This document shows, in pieces, positions 9,195 through 18,502 of a DNA stretch of 64,000 nucleotides. Under the pieces are notes generated by a model. It did not search any database, was not told where the DNA came from, and worked only from the letters and a program-made list of their open reading frames with translations. Position 1 is the first letter of the stretch, and every line of letters begins with the position of its first letter. The position numbers and the translations under genes are program-made. This DNA comes from Collybia mongolica (lineage: Eukaryota > Basidiomycota > Agaricomycetes > Agaricales > Clitocybaceae), in NCBI GenBank assembly GCA_013420905.1, contig JAAXNY010000011.1, positions 2,108,001 to 2,172,000 of the forward strand, given 5' to 3'.

Positions 9195-10024
9195 TTATGG
9201 CCCCTGCTGCCTACTCTTGGCCATTACTGGCAATGGCTGAATATTGTTGATAGGTGCTACATCACCTGTCAGCCTTGTTGTCAACCTCCACCACTACATC
9301 CCCAGCTGCCCCTCCCATCACCTCCCTGCCATATGATTGTGCACAATATTGCCAAATACAATGCCAGGTCCCACTGCATGGATACCACCACCCTCTCTCA
9401 TACCCACCCCTCTCAGTGAAAATAACAACTGCAAAATCACAACAATAAGAGCTGCAGTAAGAAATACAGAGGCACCTGCCACATTACCAGTAACTGCCTG
9501 CCTACATCTGCTAGTGAGCAGCTAGCATGGTGGACATGGGTGGTGCAGTGGTGTATTCCATATGGTAGAACCATCACCTGGTGGGTGGGCGTGCACCCCT
9601 GGATGTGCTGTCTAGACCAAGTAGTGCCAATCACCCCTGTGCCCAAACCAGATGTGTGTAAGGTGAGTGCATATGTACCCCACATCTAGTTGCTCAGATA
9701 TACCTTGTTCTATTGTATATGCACCTATATGCTGCTGTATACCTTGAGATTACCTTGGTGTAATTCAATCTACCTTGTGATATATTCTTAGTCCTTTTAC
9801 AGATATTAGTTTACTTCTTACTGATACTTTACCCCTATACTATTTGCACAGCTCTAGTAGGCTGATATAGAATTCTGGTACACCCACAGTATTTATCCAA
9901 TGTACCTATTTATAGATGGGACTACCCAATTGTGAAACTTAAACTAACTGTTTAAATTTCAAGACAATTAATAAACAAAGAATATACCAAATAATTAAAT
10001 CATGAAGGAAGTAATATTGATCCC
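9195..10024. repeat. Dispersed repeat unit C, right copy (inverted)
   Basis: Inverted relative to 2955-3360. The strongest match is 9600-9937; a second block (9195-9227, CTCTTGGCCATTACTGGC) matches 3328-3358. Between these lies about 370 bp (9228-9599) absent from the left copy, and at 9941-10010 about 75 bp is absent from the left copy. It is immediately followed by unit R. Confidence 0.65.
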
Positions 10025-10025
10025 A

Positions 10026-10680
10026 ATGCCTACTTGGGTGGAGTGGACCAACACACTGTGTGGCAGGTACTCGTTCTTTATTTCTTTTCTTAGGAGAAAT
10101 AAGTCCATTCCACATTCAGGAATTGTAAATGACTAGAAAAAATGTAGATGATAGTTTATAGAGGTCATGTGACCATGGGAAAAAGTTACCAAGTAAACAA
10201 GCAATGCCTGTGCACAAAACCCAATGCCATAGCTTGCCTGGCTATGGAGAAAACACAAAAACCATCAGAACTAGCTTTTCCCAGGATCATAGACACTAAA
10301 TAAGCATTCAGATAGTTGTCATGTATTTGGTATACTTATGTGGTGGAATAGACCATGTGACATGTGTCAACAAATAGAGAAATCAATCTTATTTGTATTT
10401 CAGGTAAATATAGCAGTAGTTGTTGATTATTCCAATGTTTGACATAATTTTCCACAAGGGTCATGTTTGGTAAGGGTCATTGTTGTTATAAGATGTTTGT
10501 TTACCCCTGGTATAACACACAGACCTTCAAAACTAGCTGAATCTGGACATTTCTAATATTTCACTCAAAATGGGCTGTGGGAAAAATATGCTCAACAAGG
10601 AAATTGTAGAGCCATATTTGTACATTCCAAAGTTATAAAAACAAAGTGAATAGCTTTACTGGTTATGGAGGTTGAGATAT
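10026..10680. repeat. Dispersed repeat unit D-R, right copy (inverted, uninterrupted)
   Basis: Inverted counterpart of 4650-5083 plus 6692-6920 and free of the Tc1 insertion. 10026-10190 is unit R (third copy in the window); 10191-10680 is unit D. Divergence from the left copy is modest (roughly one change per 15-20 bp by eye, with small indels). No coding potential. Confidence 0.75.
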
Positions 10681-10733
10681 GCAATGTTTTGTATTGTGGG
10701 AAAGGTTTGACCCAAAGCGGAACAAGACTCTTG

Positions 10734-10803
10734 TAATCATGCTTATGTTTGTCAACTACACTGTTAACTCTAACAGCATAGTTGACAAACGTAAGCATGA
10801 TTA
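10734..10803. repeat. 70-bp cruciform-capable palindrome
   Basis: Arms 10734-10758 and 10779-10803 pair over 25 bp with a single mismatch, and the 20-nt loop itself contains a CTGTTA/TAACAG palindrome, so almost the whole 70 bp can fold on itself. It lies just outside repeat unit D. Confidence 0.8.
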
Positions 10804-11137
10804 TGCAGTGGACAGTTATTAATTAATTCTTGAGATATCCCAAGAAAAAGACCAATTAACTCAAATTTATATTATTAAATGCAGCTTATGTTAGCAGTTG
10901 CCTTTTTTGCTTGAAATCCGCACGTCGGCTAATTTTGATTCCCACAGTTAGAAAAATATTTCCACAACTACAAAGTCTTACTGATGTACTTCAAAAAGTT
11001 TACTGATCATGTTCTAATGAAATCTCGGAACACTTCAAACTTACCAACTGTGGGAAAAACAACACTGGATCTTGTTGGGTATGCTGAATTTTCCCCACAA
11101 ACCCAGGATGATGAACGAGTTACTTATGTAAACATAA
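10804..11137. other. Non-coding stretch before the gag remnant
   Basis: AT-rich, with no frame that continues the gag remnant upstream and no copy of the Copia LTR visible. The 5' end of the Copia element is therefore missing or lies outside what can be recognised. Confidence 0.35.
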
Positions 11138-11548
11138 GGACTTGTAACTATTGCTAGCCATGCCACAGTCAAGATTGAGGAAGAAGATGTTGCTCTCGCA
11201 GCTTGGGGGTGTCCTCACCCATCACACAAACCTGCAAAAGGTCATGGGAAAGGGCTGGTTGATGAAAAAGGTTTCCATTGGTGTGATACTACTGGTAATG
11301 GCTGCCATTGCTGTGGAAAATCAGGTCATACAGCAGTCCATTGCATGTATAACATGCCTCAGCATGTCAAGGACTGGATTATGGATCATTGCTCTCCATC
11401 ACCTCACCAACACTCTCAATCACCACCTCATCACTCTGCTCGTCATGCTGCCCATTTTGAACATGGTTATCCCTCATCTCATTCACCTCACTTCTCTTGC
11501 AGTACTTCACCAGATCAATATGACTCCATTGGACCTCTGCGATTTTAG
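11138..11548 (+). pseudogene. Copia-type gag C-terminal remnant with CCHC zinc knuckle
   Basis: A frame of about 137 codons reads ...GFHWCDTTGNG then CHCCGKSGHTAVHC, a perfect CX2CX4HX4C retroviral-type zinc knuckle, then MYNMPQHVKDWIMD and a His/Ser/Pro-rich tail. This is the pattern of Copia gag polyproteins of Agaricomycetes. The stop at 11546-11548 is followed by only about 60 bp before the polypurine tract and LTR, so protease, integrase and reverse transcriptase are absent. The N-terminal half of gag is not present either. Either a truncated copy or the 3' part of a gag-only non-autonomous element. Confidence 0.75.
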
Positions 11549-11619
11549 GAGTTTTTGATTGGGAGTTCTTTGATTAGGTTTTAGCTTCTTTAGTTAGGTG
11601 CATGTTCATCAGGTGGGAG

Positions 11620-11699
11620 TGTTAGATTTAGAATCACGTGACTTCTTGTCTCACGTGCTCAATGCCACATCACCGAGCCACCTAGACTAGACTTAACTT
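11620..11699 (+). mobile_element. Copia-type LTR, left part (split by Ngaro insertion)
   Basis: A polypurine tract CAGGTGGGAG (11610-11619) is followed by TGTTAG, the usual TG start of an LTR. The sequence breaks off at the Ngaro element and appears to resume at 16202, ending in TTTTAACA at 16293. The combined LTR would be about 172 bp. Confidence 0.6.
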
Positions 11700-11831
11700 C
11701 TATGCCTGGCTCTTGTGAGGTGAGGAAGACGAGATGCGCTTGCACGCAGATGTGAGTTTGCAGACAAATATGATATTTGGTCGCCCAAGCTCTCTCGCAC
11801 GGACTCCGCGATGGGAGGCCGAACTCAAGCC
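11700..11831 (-). repeat. Ngaro split direct repeat B2
   Basis: 132 bp, nearly identical to 12111-12242; the outer (3') end of the element on the minus strand. Confidence 0.85.
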
Positions 11832-11908
11832 GGCACAGGCGAATGTAACTACATGAGTAATGTGCATATGAAAGAATGAAAAGAGGGGTAAGTGGTATGA
11901 AGGGTGGG

Positions 11909-12110
11909 AGAAGAAAAGAAACTCGAGTCCAGAAGACTAACGAGCTCTATGTGAGCAATGGGGAAAGAAGCAGGACGCGGAAAAACTGAACGGGGTGAGG
12001 GACTATATACGCGACACACAAAGGAAGAGGGAAACAAAGCAAGGGAACGAGATAAGATAAGATAACGAACGCCTACATAGACCTCGGTCAATTGTTATTG
12101 ACCGATTCAT
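11909..12110 (-). repeat. Ngaro split direct repeat A2
   Basis: 202 bp, nearly identical to 16000-16201. It directly abuts B1 (12111), forming the internal A2-B1 junction. Confidence 0.85.
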
Positions 12111-12242
12111 CTATGCCTGGCTCTCGTGAGGTGAGGAAGACGAGATGCGCTTGCACGCAGATGTGAGTTTGCAGACAAATATGATATTTGGTCGCCCAAG
12201 CTCTCTCGCACGGACTCCGCGATGGGAGGCCGAACTCAAGCC
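12111..12242 (-). repeat. Ngaro split direct repeat B1
   Basis: 132 bp; it overlaps the last two codons and stop of the recombinase gene (which ends at 12236). Confidence 0.85.
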
Positions 12243-13276
12243 ACCAAGGCAGGAGCGAAGTGAAGGGCCGGAGGAACAAAAGACTGAGCATGAGGAGCGG
12301 CCAAATGAAGACGGGCAGAGAGTCCTAGAATGCGATCGCGTGAAACGTCGATGTAAAGCTTGTATGCATCGCTGCGCCAGCGCCCAAGAAGCTGGATTTC
12401 ATGATCTGCATATCCTACCGCTGCAGCGGCAGAGGCAGCGCCACGTCGGAAACTGTGACCTGAAAACAAGCGTGAATCAAAACCGAGCGAGGCGAGACGA
12501 CCTTTAAGAGTCGAGACGAAGGTGTGGCGAGTAAGTGGGGTGCCATCTGGTTCGGAGAAAAGGTGGGTATCGAGAGGTTTAGGATCAATGGTAAAAAGGT
12601 GACGCAAAGCGGAAACAGCGCAGGTGGAACATCCGTCAGGTGCCTTGGCTATTAGGATTGATACACCCTTACGAAAAGGGTCAGTTTTTGAGGCAGGGAG
12701 ATCAAGCCGAATATGCGTTGGATTATCAAGGGACGGGATGAATGTCACGCAGCCTCTGGTGAGGTTTGACACGGCATTGAACTTCTCACCACGGTTAAGG
12801 GTGAATTCTCCACAGCGAAGGAAACCGGTCCATGCAAGTTTGATTGCTGCATCAAAGGACGCGTCAAAGGCAGTTGAGAGGTCACCTGGGGACGATGCAA
12901 GTTGTTGGAGGATGGATAGCGATATGGGTTGTTTAGGGCTGCGTTCCCTCTCGCCATGGAAGCGTTTGATTCCCTGTATGATTCGACGAACAGTTTCAGA
13001 CTCACAGGCTGCAAAAGGAAGTCCCTCATCGACGTGGAGGGAACGAACGGCGGAGAGGTAGCCCTTAATTGTTTTGGGCTGGAGTCCACGATCCCCGAGC
13101 GAGCAGATCCACTCGATGATGGACTTATCTGTAGCAGGGAGGAACTTTCCTGGTTCGTCCAAGAGATTGGGGTGGAGGCGGACGAAGTCAATAAAGGACT
13201 TTTGACCTGAAGAGTAGGTCTTTCGGGTACTGGATGCAAGGCCATGCCAGAGGTAGAAAGCGGCATGGCGCGACAT
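12236..13276 (-). CDS. Ngaro tyrosine recombinase, intact, 346 aa
   Basis: Site-specific recombinase that integrates the circular cDNA of the element. An N-terminal SAM-like/core-binding region (about 1-110, with YSSGQKSFIDFVRLH) precedes the catalytic domain (about 120-320). Visible catalytic residues: Arg I in GFLRCGEF, the H-x-x-R box in SGHSFRRGAA, and the nucleophilic Tyr in RWRSDAYKLYI, with the third His position replaced by Trp in LGRWRS as is common in this group. The frame is uninterrupted. Its start overlaps the end of the RT-RNase H frame, so translation probably relies on overlap or a downstream start. The stop lies within repeat B1, as usual for Ngaro. Confidence 0.88.
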   Translation of the reverse strand: MSRHAAFYLWHGLASSTRKTYSSGQKSFIDFVRLHPNLLDEPGKFLPATDKSIIEWICSLGDRGLQPKTIKGYLSAVRSLHVDEGLPFAACESETVRRIIQGIKRFHGERERSPKQPISLSILQQLASSPGDLSTAFDASFDAAIKLAWTGFLRCGEFTLNRGEKFNAVSNLTRGCVTFIPSLDNPTHIRLDLPASKTDPFRKGVSILIAKAPDGCSTCAVSALRHLFTIDPKPLDTHLFSEPDGTPLTRHTFVSTLKGRLASLGFDSRLFSGHSFRRGAASAAAAVGYADHEIQLLGRWRSDAYKLYIDVSRDRILGLSARLHLAAPHAQSFVPPALHFAPALVA

Positions 13277-14852
13277 GTTAGAGTGCGCTTCAAACCAGTG
13301 AGGTGGGATTTCGGCGACGAGGACTTGGGGGGAAGGTGTGGAGCAAGCTGGAACAGTTTGGAGTACTGGAAACGGGAAGCGGCATCAGCAAGCACATTCT
13401 CTTCAGAAGGAATCCAGACAGAGAAATAGGAGAATTTAAGACAAGCCGCTAGCATGATAATCGCCTGAAGTATAGGCAAGGCATGAGGGGACTTGCAGGT
13501 ACCCGAATTCAACCAAGAGACGACCGCCTCATTGTCGCAAAAGAAAGTAATGTGGTGCCCACTCCATGAGTCGCCCCAGCAAAGGATCGCATGCTGAATT
13601 GCAAAGATCTCTTTGAACTGGATATCGCGAGCGCGATGACGACGAGGAGTTCGAGCAGAGAACCACTCATTACTGATAACTCCACCTAAACCTTTACGAC
13701 CACTAGCGTCCGTGTGGACCACAAGCGAGGGTATAGAAGGCGAAATCACCATCACACCGTTCCAATGCGAGCTGAAGACACGCCACCAATGAATATCAGC
13801 CGCTGCGGATTTGGGAATGTGACGTCTCGCGAAGGAGGAGGTGAACGACTTCGAAAAATCGAACAGGTGCCGGATGAAGGCTCTGGAGTTTGGTATCACT
13901 TGTGAGGCGAATTGAAGGAAGCCCGTCAGCTCCTGAAGTTCGCGCAAGGTACATTTTGTCTTCCGTGCCCAAGTCTCCAGTAGATCAGAGAGGTATGCGA
14001 GCTTATCTAATGGAAGACGAGCTTCCATTGCAATAGAATCAAGCTCGAGTCCAAGGAACTCGAGCTGGGTGGATGGCCAGACTGTTTTAGAGTCTTGGAA
14101 GCGAAGCCCCAGTTCGCTTCCTAAGGCCGTAACCCACTCGATTGCAGCATCGCAAACCGTAGGATCCGAGGAGGAAAGGAATATGAGGAGGAAGTCGTCC
14201 AGATAATGCCGAAGGGCTGCCGGAATGTGGCGCTGGATGATCCAGTGAAGAGCCTCTGCAAAGAGGTTGAAAATGTACAGCACGGACCTCAGTCCAAACG
14301 TCAGAACAAGTGATGGTTGATGATGCGAAGCTTTCCCGGGTTCCGTTTACGTGCAACCACACCAAGTGGGGAGCAACGAAAGTTCGGAAAGGGAGGGGAG
14401 AGGAAGGGGCCAGCAACATGAGAGTTTTCGACGAGAGCCTGGACTGTGGCATCGATGAAAGGCCGATTCTCCAAAGCAGACTTAAGGTTGTTGCATGACT
14501 GATCATAATCATCGCTGACAAAGCCAACATTTGCGCCGAATTGAATTATATTGAGAATGGAATCTACAAATGTGCGATCAGGGTAATCCGAAAGGTAATG
14601 TTGCCAAGTGCTAACTATTAGAGGACAAGAAACAACGGGCGGCGATGGAGAGGAGGGGGAGTAGGTATTACAACAGGGATCAGTGTTAGGGCGAGCAGGT
14701 GGAGGCGGGCCAGGTGGGAATAAATTGGAATGTGGTAAATTGGGCGTAAATATTGGGGGAACCAAAGACGAGGGGGCCAAGATGGTATGAGAGCCAGGGA
14801 TTGAGCGCAGGCGCCGGTGGGCAGAAGAGCGCGATGTGGGCCATGTACCCAC
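12745..14852 (-). pseudogene. Ngaro reverse transcriptase-RNase H, internally deleted
   Basis: Two pieces of one polyprotein. 14852-14301 encodes a Pro-rich leader and the RT fingers, ending SPLGVVARKRNPGKLRIINH. 14283 downward starts ...FGLRSVLYIFNLFAEALHW, carries the YLDDFLL catalytic box, then connection and RNase H (HTDASGRKGLGG, FKEIFAIQHA, CDNEAVVSWLN, NVLADAASR). Only about 30 bp separates the two halves, where related elements have roughly 70-90 codons including the first catalytic Asp of the palm. The junction also shifts frame and brings a stop. Hence the enzyme cannot be functional. RNase H looks whole. Only the part above about 13280 is RT-RNase H sequence; the rest of the open frame to 12745 overlaps the recombinase. 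Confidence 0.85.
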
Positions 14853-14864
14853 CGAGCCGAGTCC

Positions 14865-15947
14865 CTAGGCCTTCGGACATGCCTTTTCGCCATGGTCCGC
14901 ACTGCTACACTTGCGACACCTGTGGACGCGCCCATCAGGGCAAGGTGTTGCCATGCACGAGCCCTTGTTGAATGCGAAGCAAGTTTCCGCGCTCAGGTCG
15001 CGCTTTTGCTTTCCTCCCGATGAACGCGTACCAGAAACGCTAGCACTCGTGCGCATGCGACCGAACAGGTAGCGTGTCATGAGGATCTGGTCCGGGCGAG
15101 CCCAACCGGAGTAAACTCCGTTAGACATTTCCTGGCGGCGGTGCAAGTGGAACTCCATGTGATACTGCACGACAGCGGACCATTCATACAGTTGGTGAAG
15201 TTCGACGAGGTGGGACAGGTAATGACTTGTACTGATACCGATTAGGAGAGTCGTCTGGACGTCGCCAGCCGAAGCGGCGAACGCCTGGAGAATGGCGAAG
15301 TACGAATGGAGGGGAACGAGGAGGGAATGGAGGGATGGGTATTCCTTGAACGCGCCTACTCGGGGAACTCCGCCGTCCAAACGCTCAATGTCGGCCTTGT
15401 TCCTAAAACGCGAATCCAGCTTGCAAAGGTCGATAGGGCAAAATTTGTGGCGGGCGATATCCAGCAGCAGGCTCGTCTCGATGGAGGGAAAAAGGTTTGG
15501 GAGCGACTTACCGGCTGGAGAAGTCTCCGAAGAGATAAATGCCGGGAAAGTCTGCTGGCTGGGAGCTTGAGCCGGAGCCGTCTCTTGTCTCTGGGCCAGC
15601 TGATTGGCTAACGATGCTACAAGCGTCGCTAGGGTAGAGAGTGATGCCGAAGCATCAACAGTTGGCGGTCAAGGGGGAAGTGGCGGTGGAACCAGGGGTG
15701 GCAATGGACCGGGGGGTGGCAGTGGACTGGTTGAGGAAGAAGCGTCATCGCTGTCGGCCATGTTGGGTGGTGGCGGTGGGAAAAAGTAGGTCGATGACGG
15801 GCTTAAAGGGGGCAGAGGCGGATCGACGGGAGGAAGATTCGGAAAAGCCGGCGGTGACGGTGAAGGAGCCGGTGGTCTGGGAACGGATTGGGCACGGGCT
15901 TGGTTGCGTTGAGCCAAACGAGCTGCAGTGGCAAGTGGAGGAGCCAC
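14865..15947 (-). pseudogene. Ngaro gag-like protein (ORF1) with Cys/His knuckle, interrupted
   Basis: 15947-15669 encodes a Pro/Ala-rich N-terminal region beginning MAPPLATAARLAQRNQARAQ. 15380-14865, in the same register, encodes a helical segment and ends in a Cys-rich motif (CFAFNKGSC, C, HRCRKCSSADHG, AC), typical of the putative nucleocapsid proteins of fungal DIRS/Ngaro elements. About 290 bp between them contains stops in this frame, so the gene is broken or has an intron I could not place. It lies upstream of the RT in the normal order. Confidence 0.65.
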
Positions 15948-15999
15948 TCGAGGGAGGAAACGACCGTCTGGGCCGCGCTGAAGCGGAATGGTGCCTGCA

Positions 16000-16201
16000 A
16001 GAAGAAAAGAAACTCAAGTCCAGAAGACTAACGAGCTCTATGTGAGCGATGGGGAAAGAAGCAGGACGCGGAAAAACTGAACGGGGTGAGGGACTATATA
16101 CGCGACGCACAAAGGAAGAGGGAAACAAAGCAAGGGAACGAGATAAGATAAGATAACGAACGCCTACATAGACCTCGGTCAATTGTTATTGACCGATTCA
16201 T
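16000..16201 (-). repeat. Ngaro split direct repeat A1
   Basis: 202 bp; the 5' end of the element on the minus strand, upstream of the gag-like gene. Confidence 0.85.
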
Positions 16202-16293
16202 TACTGTTGCCAATACAACCGTTGTGGTCATTCTGGTGCTTCGTCTGGACACTTCTGAAACCTCTCTCTTCTTTGGTCTCTCTCATTTTAACA
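16202..16293 (+). mobile_element. Copia-type LTR, right part
   Basis: The continuation of 11620-11699 beyond the Ngaro insertion, ending in ...TTTTAACA, consistent with the canonical CA end of an LTR. No second LTR is in the window to confirm the borders. Confidence 0.5.
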
Positions 16294-16396
16294 GGTCAAG
16301 TGAATGGCTACAGGGATTGCCCACCCCCAATCAAAGCAAAAGTGTCACGTCACGTGCGCGCTCACTTTAATCCACCGTGTTTGGCCGAAATCCAAC

Positions 16397-18502
16397 ATGG
16401 CGTCTACTAACGACGTTATACCCGACAGTGGATTAATGGGACCAACAGGGGTTGCAACGGTTACGAACCCTCCAATTCCGCTCCTAGTTGAAGAAAGCCG
16501 CGCACAGCGCCTCCAGCGACAGCAAGCAAGGTTTCGTGATCGTGGAGGGTCAGTCAGATGCGGATGTCATTGAAAAATGTTGTGGGCTGAACTCCCATTC
16601 GCAGTATCTTTGTTCCTTCGAATCGGAATACCTTGATCAATATTCTACTTGGTCGCAAAGTGCAATCTCCACTGATGAGACGGAGCAGAAGTTTCTCACG
16701 CTCCCCCACGAAGAGTAAACCGAAGGAGTTTCCAGTTGGAGGGCAGAAAATAATAACAACCCCTCCATTTTCTAATAGGAGAGCATCACCCCGGAAAAAC
16801 CCAGTTAAGAAGCAGACGGATGGGCAGAATAGTCCAGAACCCATGGCAGGTGTGTGGCAGGTCGAGCATGTTAGTATTACACGGAGCTCCTTTTGATAGC
16901 GGGGCAAAATCCTAGGGCCATCGAAGCTTAGAACACTAGAAACTCAGTCAAAGCCCGTGAAGAAAGTGCGGAAGGTGAAAGATAAAACTGGTAACGCACA
17001 TCGCTACGTCATATCCGTGGGGATAACTGAGGTTGCTGTTCAGATGAACCTTCCGCTGCACCTAAACGCCGTGGGAGGCCACCCAAGGCAAAACCTGACG
17101 GGGAAACTAAGGTGCCTGGGCCACAAGAGAAAGCGACCAGTGGAGAACCTGACCTCGACCCGAAGCCCAAAGGTCGAAAGTGCGCAACCACCACGTCTGC
17201 TAAACCTGCAGCCAAGAAAGGACGGCCACGGAAAAAGATAGAATGCGAACTTCTCGCAGCGGAAGATGATGAAGATGGAGTCGATAATGCCGCCCATTTG
17301 TTAACATCCAAATCAACAGGCGGGTGTTATCTGGCTTCTTTTAACGTCAATTGACCTCGGCCATAGCACCGACGACAAAGTCTAAAGTGAAGGGGAAGAA
17401 AGCCCTTCCATTGAAGCCTACCCTCGACACAGAGGCAAAACCTGCCAGACACCATCCCAGACAGGCACGTTCGAGACGGGAGAAGGAAGCTTATCTCGAA
17501 CTCTTCGACGACGACACGCTCCTAGCCACAAAACCTCTACCTCCGAAGAAAACGGAAAAGCCCTCTCCACCTGTCAGAAAACCCCCTGTTAAGAAAAGAA
17601 AGGAACATGAACAACTCGCATCCGTTGAAGAGGATAGCCCACAATCACCGGAAGCTGAGGACCCAGTGAAAGCACGCCTTCCATCGAAGAAACGGATCCG
17701 GTCCCACCCTGAACATACAGATGATGTTCCAGGTAAAGATAACGATACTAGGCCAAGGAAGCGTGCTCGAGCCGAGCCACAATCGTCGATGGGATCCGTC
17801 GATCTTGTTGTAAGGAAGCCCCTAATGAAAAAACCGCAGGAGGACGAGAAAGCACAGAGGGAAGCTATTAGTCGCGAAAACGAGGCTTTAGATGATGACG
17901 GCACTGGATCGATTCAGGCGGCTCAAGCTCAACCTGAACTCAAACGCACCAAAAACGCTGAACCTGCTACAGAGAAATCACGTCATAAGAATTCAACAAG
18001 GGAAGTGGATTGTCAAGCAGGAAAGGAGTCCAGTAATCCTACAGAAATGGTAGGATCTCACTTGGCAGACAAGGTATCGCCACCAAAGAAACGGCCTCTT
18101 GAAGCAGTTTTGGGGGATTCCAAAAAGCCACCAAAAAAGCGAAAAAAAGTTAATGCTAGAGCAGAGCATCAGGATGTGGTACCACCTCAGAACAACGATT
18201 CCAAAGTATCCCATACCAAGGGTGACGGCCGAGGTACCATGGTGTAAGTTCCTTCAAGTTTCCCGGTTTCAATCCTTGTTAACAACCAACATGCTCATAG
18301 TATGAGGGCTTCTTCCAGGAAACTAAAGGAAAATGTCGGCCGTACCAACGCTTCCCAACATCCCCTACGAACCACCTGCCACCCGAAGTCTGCGCCAATT
18401 ATAGTGCCCAGGCGACTGCCCAAAAGTGTACTTGAGCGTATCAAGGAACCGCGACCTCAAATCGAGGACGACGACCCCGACCCCATTGACTTTCTTTCAT
18501 GA
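16397..18502 (+). CDS. AT-hook nuclear protein, basidiomycete hypothetical, about 610 aa
   Basis: Six exons give a continuous frame: 16397-16548, 16605-16849, 16916-16990, 17044-17325, 17367-18243, 18301-18502. No family name is recognised. The protein is highly basic and mostly disordered. It starts MASTNDVIPDSG and has an Arg/Gln-rich stretch (about 32-50), then ILLGRKVQSP, two AT-hook motifs (KRRGRPPKAK and AKKGRPRKK), many K-K-R-K blocks that could be nuclear localisation signals, and a conserved-looking acidic C-terminus (DDDPDPIDFLS). AT-hooks bind the minor groove of A/T DNA, so a chromatin role is inferred. The intron 17326-17366 would be only 41 nt and is the least certain. The start codon lies 103 bp downstream of the Copia LTR end, so its promoter is unusually close to transposon DNA. 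Confidence 0.75.

Larger units (their letters stand above)
11700..16201 (-). mobile_element. Ngaro-type (DIRS order) tyrosine-recombinase retrotransposon, 4.5 kb
   Basis: Read on the minus strand the order is A1 (16201-16000), coding region, B1 (12242-12111), A2 (12110-11909), 77 bp, B2 (11831-11700): the split direct repeats that define Ngaro-like elements. A1 and A2 (202 bp) differ at about three positions, B1 and B2 (132 bp) at about one, so the insertion is young. The coding region holds a gag-like zinc-finger protein, RT-RNase H and a tyrosine recombinase; no target duplication is expected because integration is by the recombinase. The RT is internally deleted, so the copy is non-autonomous. 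It sits inside a Copia LTR. Confidence 0.9.
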
